The position numbers and the translations under genes were made by a program. The notes beneath the pieces were generated by a model. The model ran no database searches. It was not told where the DNA came from and saw nothing but the letters and a program-made list of their open reading frames with translations. A DNA stretch of 64,000 nt, from the NCBI RefSeq assembly GCF_011742925.1, contig NZ_WAEL01000006.1:1-64000 (forward strand), written 5' to 3'. This stretch comes from Fibrivirga algicola. Its GTDB lineage: Bacteria; Bacteroidota; Bacteroidia; Cytophagales; Spirosomataceae. Positions within the stretch are counted from its first letter, which is position 1, and every line of letters starts with the position of its first letter. This document shows positions 1-8,227 of the stretch, piece by piece.

Positions 1-79
<79 letters not shown>

Positions 80-221
80 AATATGTGCGTAGCTACTCGA
101 AAGTAACTACTATGTTTCTAGCACGATTTGTGCTTTACTATTCTGCCAATACGCCAAAGAACTGATCCCTGTTTGATAAACTCGCTCACCGTTGTGCGCT
201 GTTTCTATCGATTTGGGACTG

Positions 222-252
222 CAAAGGTAGGGTGACATTTGCCTTTACGCAA
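222..252 (-). promoter_or_regulatory. rRNA operon promoter, Bacteroidota type
   Basis: Read on the minus strand, TACCTTTG (222-229) matches the Bacteroidota -7 consensus TAnnTTTG exactly. A TTG (250-252) lies 20 nucleotides upstream, where the -33 element is expected. Transcription would start near 214, leaving a leader of ~135 nucleotides before the 16S gene. The assignment is by consensus and position only. Confidence 0.7.
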
Positions 253-271
253 GCCCTGTACTGAAAATAAT

Positions 272-1903
272 TTAAAAAACTTTTTCCATAAATGGATAAC
301 TCACTGATCTTGGGGAAACTAAGGTCTCCTTAATTGTTCGCATTGATACCCATCTCATCAAATTAACAGCTGAGCCCGCCTTATCATTAGTGCCTGAAGC
401 CCGTGCACCACCGAATGGTTGCTGGCCAACAACAGCCCCAGTGGGCTTATCGTTGATGTAAAAGTTACCCGCTGTATTCACCAACTTTGCCGTCAGTTCT
501 GTTATTACATGTCGGTCTTTAGCCAATATCGCTCCCGTTAACGCGTAGGGCGATGTTGTGTCAATTAGGCTCACTACATCATCGAGCTTTGTATCGTCAT
601 AGACGTATACGGACAGTACAGGCCCAAAGAGTTCATCACACATTGTTTGGTACTTTGGATCGGATACTTCTATAACTGTTGGTTCAATATAGTACCCGAT
701 TTCGTCACTGTAATTCCCTCCCGCTATGATCGTTTCACCATCAGCCTTGGCTTTGTCGATGTATGTTGTAATCTTCTTGAACGATTTTGCATCAATTACC
801 GCATTAAACAGGTTGCTGAAATCTTCTACGCTTCCCATTGTTTGTTTAGCGAGTTCCTCCTGCAATTGAGCTTTAATAGCCGGCCACAAACTGTTCGGTA
901 CATAGGCTCTTGAGGCTGCGGAACACTTCTGTCCCTGATACTCAAATGCACCCCGTATCATGGCGACAACCGACTCCGTTACATCAGCCGTATTATGCAC
1001 CAGTATGTAGTCTTTACCACCAGTTTCGCCCACCACACGAGGATAGGTTTTGTACGTACCTATGTTTTTCCCGATTTCCTGCCAAATAGTCTGGAACACG
1101 CTAGTGCTACCCGTAAAGTGAATGCCTGCAAAATCGGGGTGTTTGAAGATTACCCCACCAGCTTCCGGGCCATCAACGTAGATCAGGTTTATCACGCCGT
1201 CGGGTAAACCACTTTTCTGTAAGACCTCCATGATCACCTGCGCCGAATAGGCTTGCGTATAGGCGGGTTTCCAGACAACTACATTGCCCATCAAAGCGGC
1301 TGATGTAGGTAAGTTTCCGGCTATCGCTGTGAAGTTAAATGGGGTTAGCGCAAATACGAATCCTTCCAGTGCCCGGTATTCCAATCTGTTCCATACGCCT
1401 GGTGGCGAATAAGGTTGTTGGGCGTATATCTCGGTCATGTAATGCACATTGAACCGCAGAAAATCGATGAACTCACAAGCAGAGTCAATTTCAGCCTGGT
1501 ACGCGTTTTTAGACTGTCCCAGCATAGTAGCAGCATTGATCGTTGCCCGGTAAGGTCCCGCCAAGAGATCAGCAGCTTTCAGAAAAATGCTGGCACGTTG
1601 CTCCCACGGCATAGCCGCCCAGCTCTCCCGAGCGGCAAGTGCTGCCTCTATGGCCTGGTTTACGTGTGAAGCATCGCCTTCGTGAATGTAGCCAAGTGTG
1701 TGAGCATGTTCATGTGGGGGCGAAACCCTTATCTTTTTGCTGCCAAAGACTGCTTTTCCATTGATGCACATTGGCAGCTCTTTTTCGCTTGCTTTCGCTA
1801 GTTTCAGGGCCTCTTGCAGGGCAGTGCGCTCTGTCGAACCAATTCGATATTCCTTTACTGGTTCGTTCATGGGATGCGGTACCCCGATTATTCCGTTTGT
1901 CAT
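272..1903 (-). CDS. pruA: L-glutamate gamma-semialdehyde (1-pyrroline-5-carboxylate) dehydrogenase
   Basis: A 543-residue aldehyde dehydrogenase that oxidises glutamate-5-semialdehyde to glutamate with NAD+, the second step of proline catabolism, in the cytosol. The catalytic cysteine is in FEYQGQKCSAASRAYVP (about residue 327) and the glutamate in the upstream GETGGKDY motif. The N-terminal part FNFTAIAGNLPTSAALMGN and the length match stand-alone PruA of the RocA/P5CDH type rather than the bifunctional PutA. There is no proline dehydrogenase beside it. The stop lies about 20 bp from the -33 element of the rRNA promoter, and no hairpin terminator is visible between them, so read-through into the rrn operon is possible. 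The ATG at 1903 is the first in frame. Confidence 0.93.
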   Translation of the reverse strand: MTNGIIGVPHPMNEPVKEYRIGSTERTALQEALKLAKASEKELPMCINGKAVFGSKKIRVSPPHEHAHTLGYIHEGDASHVNQAIEAALAARESWAAMPWEQRASIFLKAADLLAGPYRATINAATMLGQSKNAYQAEIDSACEFIDFLRFNVHYMTEIYAQQPYSPPGVWNRLEYRALEGFVFALTPFNFTAIAGNLPTSAALMGNVVVWKPAYTQAYSAQVIMEVLQKSGLPDGVINLIYVDGPEAGGVIFKHPDFAGIHFTGSTSVFQTIWQEIGKNIGTYKTYPRVVGETGGKDYILVHNTADVTESVVAMIRGAFEYQGQKCSAASRAYVPNSLWPAIKAQLQEELAKQTMGSVEDFSNLFNAVIDAKSFKKITTYIDKAKADGETIIAGGNYSDEIGYYIEPTVIEVSDPKYQTMCDELFGPVLSVYVYDDTKLDDVVSLIDTTSPYALTGAILAKDRHVITELTAKLVNTAGNFYINDKPTGAVVGQQPFGGARASGTNDKAGSAVNLMRWVSMRTIKETLVSPRSVSYPFMEKVF

Positions 1904-1923
1904 TGTCGATAGTTTGTCTCTTG

Positions 1924-1931
1924 CAAACTTA
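1924..1931 (-). promoter_or_regulatory. possible pruA -7 box
   Basis: TAAGTTTG on the minus strand fits TAnnTTTG, 20 bp before the pruA ATG. I see no TTG at the usual -33 spacing, so this is weak support. Confidence 0.3.
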
Positions 1932-2053
1932 ACAAATCCAACCCCTTTATGTGTTCAGTTGCGTCTTCAGCCTACTTAGTAGATCGAAGCTTTGCTTTCT
2001 GTTTCAGGTACTTTACGGCTAACTTGCAATCTCTTTTTTGCTTTTCTCTGCTC

Positions 2054-3358
2054 ATGACATTCTACAGCACGAATAATTCAGCCAATATTGTTTCTGTGCA
2101 GGAAGCGCTTTTTAACAGCCTTCCTCAGGATAAAGGCTTATATATGCCTTCGTCGATTCCTCAGCTACCGGCTGACTTTCTTGATAGTATCCTAAACCAG
2201 TCGCTTGCTGAAATTGCATACAAACTCACTAAGCTTTGGCTCCATGAGGAACTAACCAATGCTCAGATCGAGGAGTTGGTTACACATGCCTTTCCTTTCG
2301 ACACACCGCTTGTCGAATTAGAAGCTGGCCGTAAGTACGTGCTGGAACTCTTTCATGGCCCTTCCCTCGCATTTAAAGACGTTGGTGCCCGATTTATGGC
2401 GGGCCTTATGTCTATCTATTCAGGTATGCGCTCCAGAGAAGTACATATCTTGGTAGCTACGTCTGGTGATACAGGTGGCGCCGTAGCAATGGGTTTCCAC
2501 AACGTACCTGGCGTTCGTGTTTCCATTCTCTACCCTAAAGGCCGGGTGAGTATGCTGCAGGAAAAGCAACTAACTACGCTCGGTGGAAACATTCATGCAT
2601 TTGAAGTTGATGGATCTTTCGATGATTGTCAAGCTATGGTTAAAGCTGCTTTCCTCGATGAGGATCTAACTTCTGCCTTCTCTCTATCGTCAGCTAACTC
2701 AATCAACATTTTTCGATTAATTCCACAGAGCTTCTATTACTTCCGAGCTATGGCTCAGCTAGGTGCTGACCATGCTCCTGTTGTATTCTCTACCCCCAGC
2801 GGAAATTTCGGTAATCTTAGTGCCGGCGTTCTTGCCTGGCGCATGGGCTTACCTGTTCAAGCGTTTGTAGCCGCTACCAATATGAATAAGGTTGTTCCTG
2901 ACTATTTAACGTCTGGGCTCTATTCACCTATCGATTCATTAACAACGCTGTCAAATGCTATGGACGTTGGTAATCCAAGCAATTTCGTTCGTCTTCAGCG
3001 TTTATTCAATGATGACTTTGACCATATTAATCAACTCATTTCTGGCTTTCATTTCACTGATGCTCAAACAGTTGATGAAATGTTGGCCTTACGAGATTCA
3101 TACAATTACATTGCTTGTCCCCATACTGCAGTAGGCCTATTAGGCTTGGAAAGTTATCAACATTCCTATGTGGATAACTGTGGTATTGCGTTGGCAACTG
3201 CTCATCCGGCTAAATTTAGCCCCGCTGTGGATACTATTTTTGGACATTCAGTTGATGTGCCTGAACGATTAGCTACCCTTGCAAATCGTACAAAACAGGC
3301 TGCTGCTATTCCAGCTACTTTCGCCGCCTTTAAAGAATCATTGCTGCAGCTAGTTTAG
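2054..3358 (+). CDS. thrC: threonine synthase
   Basis: A PLP-dependent enzyme of about 434 residues that converts O-phosphohomoserine to threonine, the last step of threonine biosynthesis. The PLP lysine is in HGPSLAFKDVGARF, and the phosphate-binding SGDTGGAVA and SANSINIFRLIPQ motifs are present. The frame is open from 1949, but the extra 35 residues are rich in Phe, Leu and Ser and unlike the family, while MTFYSTNNSANIVSVQEAL is the normal threonine synthase N-terminus, so I start at 2054. It is divergent from pruA and ends at a long palindromic terminator. No thrA or thrB is adjacent, although Bacteroidota often keep thrABC together. Confidence 0.95.
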   Translation: MTFYSTNNSANIVSVQEALFNSLPQDKGLYMPSSIPQLPADFLDSILNQSLAEIAYKLTKLWLHEELTNAQIEELVTHAFPFDTPLVELEAGRKYVLELFHGPSLAFKDVGARFMAGLMSIYSGMRSREVHILVATSGDTGGAVAMGFHNVPGVRVSILYPKGRVSMLQEKQLTTLGGNIHAFEVDGSFDDCQAMVKAAFLDEDLTSAFSLSSANSINIFRLIPQSFYYFRAMAQLGADHAPVVFSTPSGNFGNLSAGVLAWRMGLPVQAFVAATNMNKVVPDYLTSGLYSPIDSLTTLSNAMDVGNPSNFVRLQRLFNDDFDHINQLISGFHFTDAQTVDEMLALRDSYNYIACPHTAVGLLGLESYQHSYVDNCGIALATAHPAKFSPAVDTIFGHSVDVPERLATLANRTKQAAAIPATFAAFKESLLQLV

Positions 3359-3367
3359 CTCTACCAC

Positions 3368-3417
3368 CTAAACGACAATGCCCCGATCTGTTAACAGATC
3401 GGGGCATTGTCGTTTAG
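3368..3417. terminator. bidirectional terminator, perfect 50-bp palindrome
   Basis: Two 25-bp arms (3368-3392, 3393-3417) are perfect inverted copies centred on GTTAAC. It sits between the convergent genes thrC and the TPR protein and can serve both. A-rich and T-rich ends flank the GC-rich core (CCCCGATCTG). Confidence 0.85.
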
Positions 3418-3449
3418 CTACGTCATATCGAGTAATGCGCCTCCGTTTT

Positions 3450-5276
3450 CTAGTTAATCGCATCGCCACGTAGCTGCCGAAGCCGCTTCCGTGCATCGGC
3501 AGCGAATAAGCTGCCTGGGTACGTTGTTAGAAATTGCTGATATAGCTTCAGCGATTCTACTTTATCTTTCCTGCGCTCGTCGGTCAATTTGGCCATTTCA
3601 TACAGGGCATCATCGCCCAGAATGTCAAGTGGATATTTATCAACAATCGTTTTAAGATTAGCGATTGCCTCATCTATTTTTCCCTCACGCACATAGATTT
3701 TTGACTGAAGCCAGATCAACTCATCGGCCAGGGTATGTTTTTCATACTTTTTCAGCATTACATTCACCTGATTGGTTGCTTCGTCCAACTTGTTTTGGAA
3801 AAGCAACAAGTCAATAGCTGCGTAGTCACGCATGGCTGCCTCCGTGCTATCTAAGCCTGTGTTGTCTAGTATCAACATGCTTAGCTGTTCAGCATCGTTG
3901 GCTATTTCTCGTGTTGTCGCCATTTTCAGTACATCCAGTACCGATTTGGCCAGTGTAAAATCACCCCGATAGTAATGAAGCTTGGCGTTCTTAAGTTTAG
4001 CTTCATATCCCATCAAATCGTCTTTCTGTGATTTTTCCACCTGAGAATATAATAACGTTGACTCCCAGGGCTCGTTCTTCAGGAGATATACATCTCCTTT
4101 GTCTAATTTGCACTTATCCACAAATTGAGGATCACTTTTCCCCATAGTGATCGCTTTTTCCAGCATTACCAGAGCAGAGTCTTTCTCATCCAGGTAATTA
4201 GCGTACAGATTGGCCGAGTTTCGCAGCGCGTCCAGCGTTTTGGCTGTTATACCCACATCACTCAATACACGCTGGTAATCTTGAATGAGCTTCCGAATCT
4301 CAGTCTTTTCAATTGGGTACGTGTTTTTGACCTGCTCCTCACGCGCGTTTATAATCATGCGTCGGGCATAGGGATAGAACGTACCTTGTGGATATGTCTG
4401 GATTATGTATTCATATGAGTCGATTGCTGTTTTGTATTCGTGGTTGGTCATCGCTAAGCCAGCTAGTTCAAATACTTTGGCTCCTGACAATTTCAACCGC
4501 TTATCCATTGCTTTTTCTTGCAGGAGTGCGCGGCTAAATTTCTGCTTTTGCAGGTAGTACCAAGTCAGCATATCGTTTGTGGCGATCGACTCCGGTTCTT
4601 TCTGTACACGATCATACAATACCTGCTCGAGCAGAGGCTCCTCTTTTGAGTTAATTAGTCCCTGATAAGCGCCCTGTACCCGCTCTCGCTGATCTGGTTT
4701 CTGGGCAAGGGGAAGTAGTGTTTCAATCCACCGCTTCGTGTCGCCTTTGGCGCGATAGAGCGTCGCTAAGTCCTCTGCATGAAAGGTTGGATCGTCTGTA
4801 AGTTGTTGTCCCTTCTGATAGGCCTGAATCGCCCAATCCGTTGCTCCTACCTCCTCAAACAATTCGCCAGCCCTGGCCACTTTCATTGGGTCGCCTTTCC
4901 ATAGATCGTACACTTGGCTAAACTGCTTCTTAGCGGCCAGCGTGTCACCCGTTTCCTGCGCACTGCTCCCTGTAAGGAGCAACGCATAGGCTTTCAAATT
5001 GCCGTCCGCTTTTGCCCATTTTTTCAGCTGTCGATCAGCTTCATCTGCTTTTTTCGATTTTTTCAGGCTGGCAATATACCTGTACACGGTTTGCCAGGCT
5101 GGTCCCCCGTTCTCCTCATTCTTACGGACCTGTTTCCCGTATTCTGCAGCGGCCTTCTCAAATTCTCCATTTTTGAAGTATTCATCAGCCAAGTCCTGCT
5201 CTGTCTGCCCTTGACTCAGCTGACTGACCAAAAGCAGGAAACCCAGCAAAATCTTTCCACAAGCCCTATTTTTCAT
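3450..5276 (-). CDS. exported tetratricopeptide-repeat protein
   Basis: About 608 residues with a signal peptide (KILLGFLLLVSQLSQGQ) followed almost entirely by helical TPR-like repeats. The C-terminal 100 residues (TIVDKYPLDILGDDALYEMA, YQQFLTTYPGSLFAADARKR) resemble the YbgF/BamD type of TPR seen in periplasmic scaffold proteins. The start at 5276 (MKNRACGK) is chosen because it places the signal peptide at the N-terminus; the frame is open to 5351. Its exact role is not recognisable. Conserved exported TPR proteins near mnmG are usual in this group. It forms the left border of the DnaA-box region. Confidence 0.8.
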   Translation of the reverse strand: MKNRACGKILLGFLLLVSQLSQGQTEQDLADEYFKNGEFEKAAAEYGKQVRKNEENGGPAWQTVYRYIASLKKSKKADEADRQLKKWAKADGNLKAYALLLTGSSAQETGDTLAAKKQFSQVYDLWKGDPMKVARAGELFEEVGATDWAIQAYQKGQQLTDDPTFHAEDLATLYRAKGDTKRWIETLLPLAQKPDQRERVQGAYQGLINSKEEPLLEQVLYDRVQKEPESIATNDMLTWYYLQKQKFSRALLQEKAMDKRLKLSGAKVFELAGLAMTNHEYKTAIDSYEYIIQTYPQGTFYPYARRMIINAREEQVKNTYPIEKTEIRKLIQDYQRVLSDVGITAKTLDALRNSANLYANYLDEKDSALVMLEKAITMGKSDPQFVDKCKLDKGDVYLLKNEPWESTLLYSQVEKSQKDDLMGYEAKLKNAKLHYYRGDFTLAKSVLDVLKMATTREIANDAEQLSMLILDNTGLDSTEAAMRDYAAIDLLLFQNKLDEATNQVNVMLKKYEKHTLADELIWLQSKIYVREGKIDEAIANLKTIVDKYPLDILGDDALYEMAKLTDERRKDKVESLKLYQQFLTTYPGSLFAADARKRLRQLRGDAIN

Positions 5277-5343
5277 TTTATAGTTTTGGTTTCTAAACCC
5301 TTTTAATGTCTCTATTAGCCCTGTGCATAAGTGTACAAATGGG

Positions 5344-5706
5344 TTGTCCACTAAAATTTATGTTGAGTGTGTATAATCTTTGAGAGTTATCCACTACTGT
5401 TTACACGTATTCCACCGTCTCTCTGGCTCTAATCCTGATTTTTACAAGTTATCAACATTTCCATCCATAAGCCAACGTGTATTTGTGGACTACTGATGTC
5501 CACATAAAATTAAGCGCATAACTTGTTCAATGGGCGTTCAAAACAGGCATCTTCTGCACATGCAATACTGTGGATAACAACGAATTGTTAAGAAGACTTC
5601 TTTCATCCACATTCATGATTCTCTGTGTTTGGTGTTATCCACACATTGTCAAGGGTTTTCCACGCTATTCTCCACAGGAAATCGGCGAAAAATATAGTTT
5701 TTATTG
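5344..5706. other. oriC: putative chromosomal replication origin (oriC) with DnaA-box cluster
   Basis: The gene-free stretch 5277-5713 carries many copies of the DnaA box TTATCCACA. Perfect boxes are at 5569-5577 (minus strand) and 5635-5643 (plus). One-mismatch boxes are at 5387-5395 (TTATCCACT), 5449-5457 (TTATCAACA), 5603-5611 (TCATCCACA) and 5668-5676 (TTCTCCACA). Weaker ones are at 5344-5352, 5484-5492 (minus), 5496-5504 and 5656-5664. An AT-rich tract (AAAAATATAGTTTTTATT, 5688-5705) at the right end could be the unwinding element. mnmG (gidA), a classic oriC neighbour, and a parS-like site lie within 5 kb. dnaA itself is not in the window. The call is inference from box density and context. 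Confidence 0.75.
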
Positions 5707-5713
5707 ACCTTTT

Positions 5714-7339
5714 CTAATAGGTCAAGTTGATACTTTCCACTTCAAAGTTCTGTTTGATTAGCAACGTACCCGGGTAATAGATGATTGGCTCTGCTGGCAC
5801 TCTGAACTCATAACGTCCCGTGTTCCAAATTCCATTGTTATTCGTGTCGATGATCAACCTCAACCTGTACTTTCCTGGTTTGATGTTTTTAAACTCATAC
5901 GTAGCTCTGTTCTTAAGTCGTTGAATCACCGTTTTGCGTTCATCAATCAACTCAAGAATGTAGTTAGGCTCCGTCGTGGTTATCTGTCCGCGTAAAACAC
6001 CATAATTTTCGGGGTCAAGAATTGGGTACGTTATAGTTGCAGCCGTAATCGTATCACCCAATACACTCTGAACGGCATCTCTGGCCAGCTTGATCCGAAC
6101 GAACTTGCGTCCTTTAGTCGCTATCCGTGTTTCAAGTTCGGTCTGCTGTTTCCCTATTGTCGATGTGTATGAACTTAGATCGGTTGTGGTTAGGCTATCA
6201 ATTGAAAACTGTATCTGCTTATTATTGACTCTTTCGATTGGCTTGTTGAAGAGTAATTTCCAAGTGAATGTTGGTTCTACTGCATCGTTGGGCGTGGGTT
6301 CGGCTTTAAACGTGAAATCTTCAGGCTTTTCGCGTTTGCTCTTTTGGCGAAAGTTAATCGTGTGCTTCAGCGTGTTTGTCGCTCCCAGGGAATCTACTGC
6401 CGTAAGTAAAATAGACAAGGTGTCAGTAGTCTCCTTAGTCCGAAAGAATTTAATCTGGTTTACAGCAGGCTGTATAGAAGGAAGACTGTCTTTAGCATCC
6501 CTGAATCTTACGGAATATGTCTCGACGCCTTTATTTAAATTGAGTGTATAACTGTCTGATCTTGAGTCGGTCCGTTGAATTCGTGTTGGCGTCGTATTCT
6601 GGTCAAATAGCTCGATAGTCAGGCCGTTTATTGATTTATCGAGCTTTACCCGATCTTTCAAGAAACCGATATCTTCTCCGTTCGGGTTGAAGAGAAAGTT
6701 GTTGTTTTTGTCTGTGAACGATAATACGTCATACGTTCCTGCCTTTACATTTTCGATAATGAATCGACCCGACGTATCCGTTTTCGTGTAGTAAACTGGC
6801 TTTGTTCGCTGGGCATCCAGAGTATCCTGGGGAGAATAAAGCCCTACAAGTGCTCCTTCGACTGTGGTTCCCGTTGTAACGTTAGACACCGTTCCACTCA
6901 GGCTTAAGGAGTCTAGTTGACTACCTGTACTAAATACCAGTTTTAAATTGGTAGCTGGGTTTCGCTCACTGGCATCCTTAATTCCATCCGTGAAGCTAAT
7001 TGTGTAGGTAGTACTGTCTTTTAGTGGCTCATTGAAGATCAGCACTACACTGGTAGGCTTGGCGCGGTAATCGAATGTCATGCCACTGCCAGGCGTGATA
7101 ATTGTTTTTTGAGGGAGGTTTTCGACATTGATATACTCATCAAAGAATAGTTCGACTTGCTTTGGCTTTACGTTTTTCGCCCTCATTTTTGGGTTACTAT
7201 CGATTAACTTGGGCGCAAGTGTATCTTTCTTGCCTCCTGGGGGTTGGGCTATCTGAGCACAGTTGCTACCAAAAATGGCAATGCACAGCAATAAGAAAAC
7301 GCCCCACAATGAGGGCGTTCGGTAAGCGTCTGATTTCAT
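5714..7339 (-). CDS. Ig-like (Big_5) domain lipoprotein
   Basis: About 541 residues. The N-terminus has a hydrophobic segment (LWGVFLLLCIAIFGSNC) ending in a cysteine suited to lipidation, although GSNC is a relaxed lipobox. An Ig-like domain of the Big_5/SbsA type follows (KLIDSNPKMRAKNVKPKQVE, LFFDEYINVENL). The middle has a carboxypeptidase-regulatory-like fold signature (GRFIIENVKAGTYDVLSF) and the C-terminus another (YEFKNIKPGKYRLRLIIDTN). This layout is a conserved Bacteroidota surface or periplasmic lipoprotein of unknown function. The ATG at 7339 is preferred because it follows the methyltransferase stop by 8 bp; an in-frame ATG at 7363 would overlap that gene. Confidence 0.75.
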   Translation of the reverse strand: MKSDAYRTPSLWGVFLLLCIAIFGSNCAQIAQPPGGKKDTLAPKLIDSNPKMRAKNVKPKQVELFFDEYINVENLPQKTIITPGSGMTFDYRAKPTSVVLIFNEPLKDSTTYTISFTDGIKDASERNPATNLKLVFSTGSQLDSLSLSGTVSNVTTGTTVEGALVGLYSPQDTLDAQRTKPVYYTKTDTSGRFIIENVKAGTYDVLSFTDKNNNFLFNPNGEDIGFLKDRVKLDKSINGLTIELFDQNTTPTRIQRTDSRSDSYTLNLNKGVETYSVRFRDAKDSLPSIQPAVNQIKFFRTKETTDTLSILLTAVDSLGATNTLKHTINFRQKSKREKPEDFTFKAEPTPNDAVEPTFTWKLLFNKPIERVNNKQIQFSIDSLTTTDLSSYTSTIGKQQTELETRIATKGRKFVRIKLARDAVQSVLGDTITAATITYPILDPENYGVLRGQITTTEPNYILELIDERKTVIQRLKNRATYEFKNIKPGKYRLRLIIDTNNNGIWNTGRYEFRVPAEPIIYYPGTLLIKQNFEVESINLTY

Positions 7340-7346
7340 TTTATTG

Positions 7347-8225
7347 TTATTTCCTGAATACATATGTGAGGCTCGAATAATTACCTGTCCTGGCAGCCGC
7401 CTTGTTTGAACGCAACCCGTTTATAACGCTTTCACCGTAATTGATTTTTCCATCTCGATGCTTTGTGCTTAGCATAGCGATGTAGTAGGCATCAAAGCGC
7501 ATAGGCAGTCTCTTTTGGAGTTTTAGACCGTACGTTTCAATTAATCCTGTCAAAACATCGGGCGTGAAATGATATAAATGTCTGGGTACGTCATAAGCGG
7601 CCCAATTTGAACCGTATATGGCTGCATCCTTGGACGCCGGATTAGGCACTGCTACCACTAAGTGACCGCCAGACCGTAATGAGTTAGCCAGCATTGCCAG
7701 TGTCTCATGTAAGTCGGCTACATGTTCAAGCACGTGCCATAACGTAATAACGTCAAGGTTAGCCAAACTTTGGAGCTCACTCGAATCTTTTAAGATTTTT
7801 TGGCTAGTTCGCTCGGCTGCTAATCGACGGGCATCTGCATCTGGTTCGAAACCTGTAATTGTCCAACCCTTCTCCTGGCATTCTCTAATGAAGGCACCGG
7901 TTCCGCATCCATAGTCGAGCAGTGCCCCTACCCCACCGTTCATAGATCTGATCCAGCTTTCTTTTTGGTTCAGTGCATAAGAACGAACAGTTCGGTATAC
8001 TGTGTCGACCAGGCCTTTCTGAGTATCATCGTGGGAGATGTATGTGTCAGATTTGTAGTAAGAGCCAATTTCTGCTGCTGTTGGGCGAGGGTTGGTAAAT
8101 AGCAACTGGCATGTACTGCACTGTTGAATTGCAAACTGCTTTTGACTAACTAGTTGATCCTGACAAGTCAGGTACGGGGTAAATGACGTACCTGAGCATG
8201 CCGGACATTCTTTTAATTCTTCCAC
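7347..8225 (-). CDS. class I SAM-dependent methyltransferase with N-terminal zinc-ribbon-like motif
   Basis: A 292-residue methyltransferase. Motif I is LLDYGCGTGAFIRECQEKGW and the post-I acidic residue is in FEPDADARR; DVITLWHVLEHVADL is the motif common to Methyltransf_11/23 enzymes. The N-terminus carries two cysteine pairs (CPACSG and CSTCQLLF), a zinc-ribbon arrangement seen in sugar- and cell-envelope-type methyltransferases. The substrate cannot be told. The start codon is GTG at 8225, two bases after the mnmG stop, so the two are almost certainly co-transcribed. Confidence 0.85.
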   Translation of the reverse strand: MEELKECPACSGTSFTPYLTCQDQLVSQKQFAIQQCSTCQLLFTNPRPTAAEIGSYYKSDTYISHDDTQKGLVDTVYRTVRSYALNQKESWIRSMNGGVGALLDYGCGTGAFIRECQEKGWTITGFEPDADARRLAAERTSQKILKDSSELQSLANLDVITLWHVLEHVADLHETLAMLANSLRSGGHLVVAVPNPASKDAAIYGSNWAAYDVPRHLYHFTPDVLTGLIETYGLKLQKRLPMRFDAYYIAMLSTKHRDGKINYGESVINGLRSNKAAARTGNYSSLTYVFRK

Positions 8226-8227
8226 GA

